64,000 nucleotides of DNA, from positions 73,965 through 137,964 of the forward strand of contig JAJEAV010000005.1 of assembly GCA_022822625.1 (NCBI GenBank). Reading direction: 5' to 3'. Each line of letters begins with the position of its first letter. The stretch's first letter is position 1. Shown in pieces: positions 21,601-29,394 of the stretch. The notes under the pieces were generated by a model. That model saw only the letters and a program-made list of their open reading frames with translations, searched no databases and was not told where the DNA came from. The position numbers and the translations under genes were made by a program. This DNA comes from Gammaproteobacteria bacterium. Lineage in GTDB: Bacteria > Pseudomonadota > Gammaproteobacteria > Arenicellales > Poriferihabitantaceae.

Positions 21601-22204
21601 TTCCGACATTGATCTGACTAATCGCAAGCAAGGAATGTTTGCGGGCATTGTCACGGGTACTCGGAACATTGAATCAAGAAAGGGTCGAATTGGACTGGTA
21701 ACCCTGGAAGATGCCGAGCGCCAAATGGAGATTCGATTGTTTCCCGAAAAATACAGGGAATTGATGAGAAAAATCGAAAAAGACAGGGTATTGATTGCCA
21801 TTGGCGAGTGGGGTCACAATGAGTTGATGGACCGTTATCAGTTGAATGCGAACATGCTTATGGATATGGAGGAGTTGAGAAACGAGGGCCTGATCGCCCT
21901 GGAGCTGGTATGGCAGGAGACTTCGCTTGATAATAATGCAGTAAGGTGTTTGCTTGAATTACTCAAGCAACATAGGAATGGTCATGTACCGCTTCAGATT
22001 CGCTATACCCAGTGTGCTGGGACCACTGGTTGTGTATCGCTGGGCGAGAACTGGAAAATCCAGCCTAGTCAGTGTTTGCTGGATAGTCTCAAAGACCGTT
22101 ATGGTCCGGATTCAATTCGGTATGCATATGACCGCGGCAAGTTTTCTCAATACCATCGTCAGAGCCATAATCCTGGTAATGGCAAAACGGCATATTCTTC
22201 GTAA
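18683..22204 (+). CDS. dnaE: DNA polymerase III subunit alpha
   Basis: 1173 aa; PHP domain '[22 protein letters not shown]'; '[26 protein letters not shown]...[19 protein letters not shown]'; OB-fold region. Confidence 0.97.
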   Translation: [1173 protein letters not shown]

Positions 22205-22431
22205 GTTTGGTTTGTTCGCGTACTTCATCCAGCTCCCAGTCGCCCCGTCCGCTCCCTTTCGCCTTTTTCGATGAGATAACGGAGGGATTTTCTACCAAGA
22301 ATTGGTTACGTCGAATAGGAATTGTTGCTAGGCATTGCCTGTTCGGAGTGACTGACGTGTTTATTGGCTTGGGTAGGGCCGGCTCGAAACACTTCAAGAA
22401 TGTAACGGCAAATGTACAATTGAGATCCGGG

Positions 22432-23697
22432 CTAGTCTATGGGCAGGGTCTGCAAGTAATCGCCAAATGATGGAGTTGGTATTTGGTAATGTTTGGGAAG
22501 TTCTTCTGTCTCCATCAGAACACCTGCATGCAAGGCATTGGATAGAAAGTCATCAAAGGCTTGCGGGTGTTCCAGCAAAGGACCTGCCAGATTGCGTAAT
22601 CTGGAGCGGGACAAGGCCCCGTTAGGCACCTTGTTTGCCTCTATGGCGAGATTTTGGTAAATTGCTGGATCTTCGGAACATCGCTTGAGCCTGCTCACAT
22701 AATATTCATTCTTCAGCCTCTGGCCAAGCTCCAGAGCCTGCGGCAGCAAGTCCTTGTTCAAGTTTCCATGATGATCACGGATAATCTGACATGCGGCAAC
22801 TGATACGCTGTTAATGTGTTGCGGCCAGCCTTGGGAAAGCTCGGCCAAGGTATCCAGCCATTCCTCACGGTTTTTGGAAGATCCCTTGAAATCGTAAGCG
22901 GCAAAAACACTTTTGATAGCACTCACTGTTTCTTGATGTGAGAGTACACCCAGTGTTTTCACCCTGCCTCTTGGAAGTCGCGACAAACCGCATTTACTCA
23001 ATATGGTCTCGACATCACTCAAGCCCAAAAAAATGGTTACCAGTGGAATGCCTTGTGTTTGACGGTGCAGGCAATCCAGAACATCTTCTGTCTTGTCATT
23101 CTGCTTGATGTTTTGGGCTTCATCCACAAATATCACGAGGCGATAATTCTTCAGCAACGAAGAGGCATGCCTGAACAATCCATCGGCACTTCCTGACTGT
23201 TGTTTCTTGCTCACTGTCACGCCCTGAATCGAGATATTCCCATGTTGAATTTCCTGGAGCAATTGTAGACCTTGATTCAATGCTTTCTTGAACCAGCGGG
23301 AATATGTACCGGGAACACTCTCCAGAAGGCGCTTGTTTTCCAGATTGGTTGCTTCGATCATGGCCGTAACAACGCTTTCAGGATAGCGTAGAGACCCAGG
23401 GGGTATTGAAGCAGCAACCCAGGGCTTATCCAGTGTCGAATGCTGGCGAATCGCTTCCATGCATTCGCCCATAAGTGCTGTTTTATCGGCACCGGGAGCA
23501 CCCTGAAAAATCATCGTTCTGCCGCCAATGTGGCCATCATTGAGGCTTTTGACGGTTTTCCGGAATATCTCATATTCCGCGTCACGACCACGAAAAAAAG
23601 GTTCGCGTCCAACTTCAGCGCGATCAGTACGGTCCAGCCATACATCCAGAGAAGATGGTTTGGCAGGCTTGGGTTTGGGAAACAAGTCTTGATTCAT
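22432..23697 (-). CDS. AAA/STAND-like ATPase of unknown function with atypical Walker A
   Basis: 421 aa; 'RTMIFQGAPGADKTALMGE' (GxPGxDKT) and Walker B 'YRLVIFVDEAQNI'; Orc1/Cdc6-like arrangement. Confidence 0.7.
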   Translation of the reverse strand: MNQDLFPKPKPAKPSSLDVWLDRTDRAEVGREPFFRGRDAEYEIFRKTVKSLNDGHIGGRTMIFQGAPGADKTALMGECMEAIRQHSTLDKPWVAASIPPGSLRYPESVVTAMIEATNLENKRLLESVPGTYSRWFKKALNQGLQLLQEIQHGNISIQGVTVSKKQQSGSADGLFRHASSLLKNYRLVIFVDEAQNIKQNDKTEDVLDCLHRQTQGIPLVTIFLGLSDVETILSKCGLSRLPRGRVKTLGVLSHQETVSAIKSVFAAYDFKGSSKNREEWLDTLAELSQGWPQHINSVSVAACQIIRDHHGNLNKDLLPQALELGQRLKNEYYVSRLKRCSEDPAIYQNLAIEANKVPNGALSRSRLRNLAGPLLEHPQAFDDFLSNALHAGVLMETEELPKHYQIPTPSFGDYLQTLPID

Positions 23698-23955
23698 GGG
23701 ATAATCATATCATCAGACGGTAGTTGACCATGATTCAATTCAATGGGCGGTAATTCTAGTTCTGGAATTATGATTTTGAGAGATATTCAACCAACCCTCG
23801 GGGGATATGCAGGTTCAGGGACTTGTGAGACTTTTTCAGCCATGAAGAAAGGGCGTCTCCGAGACACGGATAACGAGACGATGTCCCAATCTGGAGTGAC
23901 AATCAAATCAACGACCGAATGTAATGCGTGAAGACAAGAAGAAGGATTAAGAGGA

Positions 23956-24558
23956 TTAAGGGGATGGATCGTTTGTCTCACTCTTGTCGGAGTCGGTATC
24001 ATCAACGATTGAATCTGCTCCTGATTCCCTGTCATCCTCGGTGCCTGTTTCGACTTCATCCTCAACAGTATCGGGAACTTCATCGTCACCAACAGATTCC
24101 TGTTTCCCTTCATCAAGTTCTCTCTGCCTTATCTTCTCTTTCATCTCTTCACGATGTTTCATGTCTGAGGTGACCAAGTCGCCCAGAGATTCAAATGTCG
24201 TGAAGTCGTCATCATAGTCATCCAGGCCGTCCCGAATATTGAATCCCCCCTGAGAGAAAAGTTTTCGAAGAGCCATGCGACGCAGGTTTTCACTGACTCC
24301 TTTTGACATGAATACCGAGTAGTCACTGTTTTCATCGAGGCTTTCGATAGGGGGCATGTCCTCATCGGTGAGAACTCGGGTTTCTTCCCCACATTCTGCG
24401 TTTTCTCCGGAACTCGGCTGATCTTCGGTCTCTTCAGTTCCGGCAAGCCCTTTTTCAGAAGTCTGCTCGGCGTGTTCTGTCTTGAGTCTGGACCAACGCG
24501 ACAGAAAAGCTTCTTGATCAGTATCTGTTGTCTGTTTTTTTGACATATTGGGATTCAC
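23956..24558 (-). CDS. DUF3306-like protein
   Basis: N-terminal 'EAFLSRWSRLKTE', 'DMPPIESLDENSDYSVFMSKGVSENLRRMALRKLF' matches my recollection of DUF3306; acidic C-terminus; downstream of a DUF3305-like gene. Confidence 0.7.
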   Translation of the reverse strand: MNPNMSKKQTTDTDQEAFLSRWSRLKTEHAEQTSEKGLAGTEETEDQPSSGENAECGEETRVLTDEDMPPIESLDENSDYSVFMSKGVSENLRRMALRKLFSQGGFNIRDGLDDYDDDFTTFESLGDLVTSDMKHREEMKEKIRQRELDEGKQESVGDDEVPDTVEDEVETGTEDDRESGADSIVDDTDSDKSETNDPSP

Positions 24559-25063
24559 TTAACCAGTCTTTGCGTTTGCGCTTTTTCTTTACTTCAGGGA
24601 CGTAATGGGTGACCACATATCGTTCGACGATATGACACATTTTGTCAGGCATCACGATTTCAAGCACGATTCGTTCTGCCTCCATATCACCGGTAGCTTC
24701 ATCCTGGTTTGCGGTCACGAAGACCGGTTCGATTTCCATGTCATTCGGGCTGCCATCGCATACAACAAACAAATAAGGTGTTTCTGAAAGCAGATTATAC
24801 CAATATCCCTCATTCCCATCCCTGTACAAGTGAACGGACATGCCGGTCCAGAGATATCGGACATAGGCACCATCATCATGAATCAGCATCTTGTCTGCTA
24901 TCCCTCCGGACTTGTTTTCACAAATGATGGCATAGGCTGACCATTGAGGCAGTCCCCAGGGACTTTCCGAATCCAGTTTTCTTTGAAGTACTACCGAAAC
25001 CGGTATGACAATTTTACGCTCAGAGGCTTCAAGCTGGATGTCAGACATGATTGCTTTGGTCAA
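24518..25063 (-). CDS. DUF3305-like protein
   Basis: 'KIVIPVSVVLQRKLDSESPWGLPQWSAYAIICENKSGG' and 'LHRDGNEGYWYNLLSETPYLFVVC'-like region; overlaps the DUF3306-like gene; beside fdhD. Confidence 0.65.
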   Translation of the reverse strand: MTKAIMSDIQLEASERKIVIPVSVVLQRKLDSESPWGLPQWSAYAIICENKSGGIADKMLIHDDGAYVRYLWTGMSVHLYRDGNEGYWYNLLSETPYLFVVCDGSPNDMEIEPVFVTANQDEATGDMEAERIVLEIVMPDKMCHIVERYVVTHYVPEVKKKRKRKDWLSESQYVKKTDNRY

Positions 25064-25272
25064 CAGGCATGAGATTGCGGTAATTTAAGACAGCAGAATG
25101 AGACAACACAAAGTAAAATGTACCGATTATTTGATTTCAGTATTCGATAATAATGCTAAAATCAATAAAATACATGAAACGGTTGGGTGACCTGGATACC
25201 TCGGTTTTCCTCGTTTAATGCAGGACAAATCATCAACGGACGAAATTTAGTGCTTGGTTTCTCCCTTTTATT

Positions 25273-26196
25273 ATGACACGAACCGTCCCGTCTTCGGAAG
25301 TTTCTGTTGAGCAAACCAGCCATAACGGCCCTGACCTCAATATTGACCTGTTACCGGTGCTCACCAATGAAGGACTGGAGTCTATCCATCAGGTGGATTC
25401 CAGGAATCAGTATGGCATGGATCAACAGGTTAACATAGTTGATGAGTTGCCGCTCACCATCAAGGTCGATGGTGAAGAGCTGGTAACTTTGATGACCCTG
25501 GGTAGTCAGCCGGAACTCCTGGTTTTGGGCTATCTCAGAAATCAGGCACTGTTCCAACATCCAGGTCAGATCAGGTCAGTCAAGGTGAATTGGGATCGTG
25601 AGCTTGCTGAAGTTGTTACCCGAGATGGCAAGGGCCTGCAAGGTTTCGATACCTCGCGGAAGACAGTAACCACCGGATGCGGCCAGGGGACAATACTGAG
25701 TTGCACTTTAGACAAGCTATATGAGCACCGCTTGCCCAAGACCACATTAAGACAGTCTGAAATCTACGAGGTCCTGAATCGGGTCAAGGACTACAACAAG
25801 GCCTACCGTGCAGCTGGTTCCGTGCATGGCTGTGGACTATGTCGGGGAGGAAAGGTGCTGATGTTTGTTGAGGATGTTGGACGGCACAATGCCATGGACA
25901 CGATTTCTGGCGAGATGTGGATAAACAACATGCCCGGACATGACAAGATATTCTATACCACGGGGCGGCTTACCTCGGAAATTGTCATGAAGTCAGCCCT
26001 TATGGGAATCCCGGTTCTGGTGTCTAGAAACGGTACTACAAACATGGGTTATGAACTCGCGGTTGAACTGGGGGTCACCCTGATTTCCCGAGCAAAAAGC
26101 CGCCAGTTTTGTGCTTTGAATGCGGACAACATGATTTTCGATGCTTCACCCCCGATACCCACCCATATGCAGCCAGACAAACAGAAGTCCCACTGA
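25273..26196 (+). CDS. fdhD: Formate dehydrogenase accessory sulfurtransferase FdhD
   Basis: 'VTTGCGQGTILSC', 'AGSVHGCGLCRGGKVLMFVEDVGRHNAMDTISGEMW', 'FYTTGRLTSEIVMKSALMGIPVLVSRNGTTNMGYELA'. Confidence 0.9.
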   Translation: MTRTVPSSEVSVEQTSHNGPDLNIDLLPVLTNEGLESIHQVDSRNQYGMDQQVNIVDELPLTIKVDGEELVTLMTLGSQPELLVLGYLRNQALFQHPGQIRSVKVNWDRELAEVVTRDGKGLQGFDTSRKTVTTGCGQGTILSCTLDKLYEHRLPKTTLRQSEIYEVLNRVKDYNKAYRAAGSVHGCGLCRGGKVLMFVEDVGRHNAMDTISGEMWINNMPGHDKIFYTTGRLTSEIVMKSALMGIPVLVSRNGTTNMGYELAVELGVTLISRAKSRQFCALNADNMIFDASPPIPTHMQPDKQKSH

Positions 26197-26202
26197 CTTT
26201 TC

Positions 26203-26991
26203 CTAAACGGGAATCAGCGGGAAATCGTCACCGTCCATTGGTTCGCCATGCTGAAGGCGGCAATTCGGAAAAGGCGGTGATGTCTTTCCTTCCCGAACCG
26301 CAAATACCGCATCGTCACCTATCCAGCGACTGGAAAAGGCACGCCTTCGCCGGTCAGAAGAGTGGTTGCCTGGAGCACTGTGCAGGGTCAGAAAGTGAAA
26401 GGCCACGGCATCACCACTCTCGAGTTCCCAGCTCAGAATGTCATGCGAATCACGTTCCGCATCGATATCAGGTATCGTTGCGAATTTCGAATCTTCATAA
26501 AGCGGGCTCTTGTCAAATCGCTCGGGCTGAAACATTCTATCCAGACGGTGAGACGCCGCAACAAACTCCAGCGATGTCCGGCGCGGTACCTGATCGAGTG
26601 CCAGCCATATACTGCAGTTTTGTTGACCATCCACGCAATAATAGGGCTGATCATGATGCCAGGGTGTCGGTATTGATGTTCCCGGTTCCTTGACCAATAC
26701 ATGCTCATGAAATAGTCTAACGTCTTGAGTCCCCATAAGTTCACGGGCAATCCCGGCAGCCGGTGACCTGAACAGGAAGTCACGATATTCGTCAATGCGT
26801 TGCCAATTGCAATAGTCGCCAAAGAAACGACCTTGTCCGGAATCGGTGTAGTCACGGACGTATGGGCCTGGCGATGCAAGATTCTTTTCGATGCCTTCCC
26901 GCAATGGCTCGACCCAATCCCTGAAATATCCGCGTAGAACAACAGCCCCAGATTGCCTGAATTGACTGATTGTCCTTTCTGATATGATCAT
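26203..26991 (-). CDS. Phytanoyl-CoA dioxygenase (PhyH) family protein
   Basis: Fe(II)/2OG ligand pattern 'TPWHHDQPYYCVDGQQNCSIWLALD' (HxD) with distal 'FHFLTLHSAPGNHSSDRRRRAFSSRWIGDD'. Confidence 0.85.
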   Translation of the reverse strand: MIISERTISQFRQSGAVVLRGYFRDWVEPLREGIEKNLASPGPYVRDYTDSGQGRFFGDYCNWQRIDEYRDFLFRSPAAGIARELMGTQDVRLFHEHVLVKEPGTSIPTPWHHDQPYYCVDGQQNCSIWLALDQVPRRTSLEFVAASHRLDRMFQPERFDKSPLYEDSKFATIPDIDAERDSHDILSWELESGDAVAFHFLTLHSAPGNHSSDRRRRAFSSRWIGDDAVFAVREGKTSPPFPNCRLQHGEPMDGDDFPLIPV

Positions 26992-27059
26992 GCAAATGAA
27001 AGACGGATGTAAAGTGGCAATAATATCTCAATTTTGTCGCGACAAATTTTGGAGAAAGC

Positions 27060-28109
27060 ATGAAATATCGAAAATTAGGGGATTCAGGGATCGATGTTAG
27101 CCTGATTTGTCTTGGAACCATGACCTGGGGCGAACAAAATACTCGGGAAGAGGCATTGGCCCAGATGGATTACGCCCTGGAACACGGGGTCAATTTCTGG
27201 GATGCTGCCGAGATGTATCCAGTACCGCCTCGTGAAGAGACCCAAGGTGAAACGGAACGCTGCATAGGAGACTGGTTCAAGCGGACAAAACGACGACATG
27301 GTGTCGTGCTTGCAACCAAGGTTACGGGCAGAAGCGATCGGTCATGGGTTCGAGGGGGGCGTGAAACCCGCGTTAATGGAACCCAAATTATTGAAGCGGT
27401 CAACGGCAGTCTGCAAAGATTGAATACCGACTACATTGATCTCTATCAGATTCACTGGCCAGACCGTAGACTGGGGTTATGGGGGGAAGCCGGTGCATCT
27501 TATGTGCATAAGCAGACGGAAGAAGAGACGTCGATACTTGAGACCATGCAAACCATGACTGAACTGGTAGATTCCGGGAAGGTGCGGTGCATCGGAGTGT
27601 CCAATGAAACTCCCTGGGGCATCAGCCAGTATCTTGAATCCAGTAAACAGGGATGCAGGCGGATCGTATCAATCCAGAACTCCTACAGTCTACTTAACCG
27701 GGTTTATGAACACGGGTTGAGTGAATACGCCTTTCGTGAAAACATTGGCCTGCTGGCTTATTCCCCGCTTGCGATGGGATCCCTAAGCGGCAAGTATGTT
27801 GACGGAAAGCTCCCAAAAGGTAGCCGGAAAGCACTGTTTCCGAATTTTCTGACGCGATATGAGAGCGAGCAGGCCAGACAATGCATTGTTCAGTATACCC
27901 AACTTGCCCGGAATTACTCCCTGCATCCGGTTCACATGGCACTGGCTTTCGTAAATACCCGGCCGTTTGTTACCTCGAACATCATTGGGGCGACAAGTCT
28001 GGATCAACTGAAACAGAATATCGACAGCATTGATATAACGCTATCTGATGAACTTGAAGAAGCGATTCAGGCCATTCACCTGCGATGCAAACATCCCGCT
28101 GCAGCATGA
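27060..28109 (+). CDS. Tas-like aldo/keto reductase
   Basis: 'ICLGTMTWGEQNTREEALAQMDYALEHGVNFWDAAEMYPVPPREETQGETE', 'DLYQIHWPDR', 'GVSNETPWGI'. Confidence 0.92.
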   Translation: MKYRKLGDSGIDVSLICLGTMTWGEQNTREEALAQMDYALEHGVNFWDAAEMYPVPPREETQGETERCIGDWFKRTKRRHGVVLATKVTGRSDRSWVRGGRETRVNGTQIIEAVNGSLQRLNTDYIDLYQIHWPDRRLGLWGEAGASYVHKQTEEETSILETMQTMTELVDSGKVRCIGVSNETPWGISQYLESSKQGCRRIVSIQNSYSLLNRVYEHGLSEYAFRENIGLLAYSPLAMGSLSGKYVDGKLPKGSRKALFPNFLTRYESEQARQCIVQYTQLARNYSLHPVHMALAFVNTRPFVTSNIIGATSLDQLKQNIDSIDITLSDELEEAIQAIHLRCKHPAAA

Positions 28110-28217
28110 TCCCCAAGATTGGCCTGTTTATCGGTATTTTTGGATCTTTTCCGTATTGTTTCGCCATATCATCGTGAAACAGGGAAAATTCATTGGTGCC
28201 TGGTGTTGCGACCCTGT

Positions 28218-28943
28218 CTAGCTTGATTGATCAGGGTGCGTGTTGGCGAGCAGCTTTCCGGCATCCAGCAGTATACGAGCCCTGTCTCGAACGTCTTTCC
28301 ATTTGAAACGTACAGAGTTCTCGACTGGAATTTTATCAAAACGTTTCAGGTTGTCGGCAATCGGTGCCCATCGATAGAGAGCACCGGGACTTGCCGAAAA
28401 TATGTCTTCGCCATCTTCATGCGTTGAGAAGTCCATATTTCCAATGCGGGTTGTCATGGCCTTAAACGATTCACCGAGATCCTCTCCGGCTTCCTCCGGC
28501 ATGCCGATATCTTCAATAATCCGGTCGACGACTTCGCTCATTAACTGGACAATTACGGAATTCTCTGCACCCGTTCGCAGGTACAGTAAAACTCCCATGT
28601 AGGCGGCTAGATCAGAGATGCAGGCAACATAGACATGCCATTTCGCCTGGTTAATGGATGACAGCATGTCCTTGTTTTCAAAAAGTGAAGGAAAACGTGT
28701 GCCTGCACGGGTTTTCAAGTATCCGTAAAGGGTGCTTTGGGCCACATGGCTGGATCGACTGGCTACAAAGGCAACTAGTTCGCGGGGCGTAGTAATAGGT
28801 TGATTGCTGACCGGACGTCCGAGCCCGATGTAATCACCAAGGGTAATCCAGGTATCTTTGGAAAACAATAAACCAATGTTACGTTTTACCCACGATTGAA
28901 GCGCCGAAAACGATTCAGTGGGAGGGCTTTTATCAAAATCCAT
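28218..28943 (-). CDS. Conserved-looking hypothetical protein
   Basis: 241 aa ORF; 'SSHVAQSTLYGYLKTRAGTRFPSLFENKDMLSSINQAKWHVYVACISDLAAYMG'. No family assigned with certainty. Confidence 0.7.
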   Translation of the reverse strand: MDFDKSPPTESFSALQSWVKRNIGLLFSKDTWITLGDYIGLGRPVSNQPITTPRELVAFVASRSSHVAQSTLYGYLKTRAGTRFPSLFENKDMLSSINQAKWHVYVACISDLAAYMGVLLYLRTGAENSVIVQLMSEVVDRIIEDIGMPEEAGEDLGESFKAMTTRIGNMDFSTHEDGEDIFSASPGALYRWAPIADNLKRFDKIPVENSVRFKWKDVRDRARILLDAGKLLANTHPDQSS

Positions 28944-29133
28944 CCGTAATTTGTGCCTGCTGAACGGAAACTGAATCGTTTCTTGATGAAAAATTTAGGA
29001 TGACATTTGTCCTTGAGGGAAGTATTATACGCAACATGTCTGTTCAAATAAGAAGTAAAACGACAAATAACAGGACGGATTGGTGTCGGATGACTCCGAT
29101 CCGATAAATATACACCCAGTCGGAGGTTATTTT

Positions 29134-29394
29134 ATGAATGAAGCCGATAATAGGTTAATGCATTGGAAAAGCACCAAGCGTCTAATGATTATTACTTTGT
29201 CGCTATGGGTATTTTTCTCCTTTGTAGTACATTGGTTTGCGGGCGCATTGAATGCGTTTTCCTTCATGGGATTCCCGCTTGGATTCTACATGGCTGCACA
29301 AGGTTCCGAAGTTGCTTTTGTCATAATCATTTTCTGGTTCGCTCGTACACAGCATAAGATCGACCAGCAATATGGATTTGCCGAGGAGGAATGA
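29134..29394 (+). CDS. DUF4212 small membrane subunit of Na+/solute symporter
   Basis: Two TM segments, 'MHWKSTKRLMIITLSLWVFFSFVVHWFAGALNAFSFMGFPLGFYMAAQGSEVAFVIIIFWFA'; overlaps the symporter start. Start chosen at 29134 within ORF 29080-29394. Confidence 0.88.
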   Translation: MNEADNRLMHWKSTKRLMIITLSLWVFFSFVVHWFAGALNAFSFMGFPLGFYMAAQGSEVAFVIIIFWFARTQHKIDQQYGFAEEE

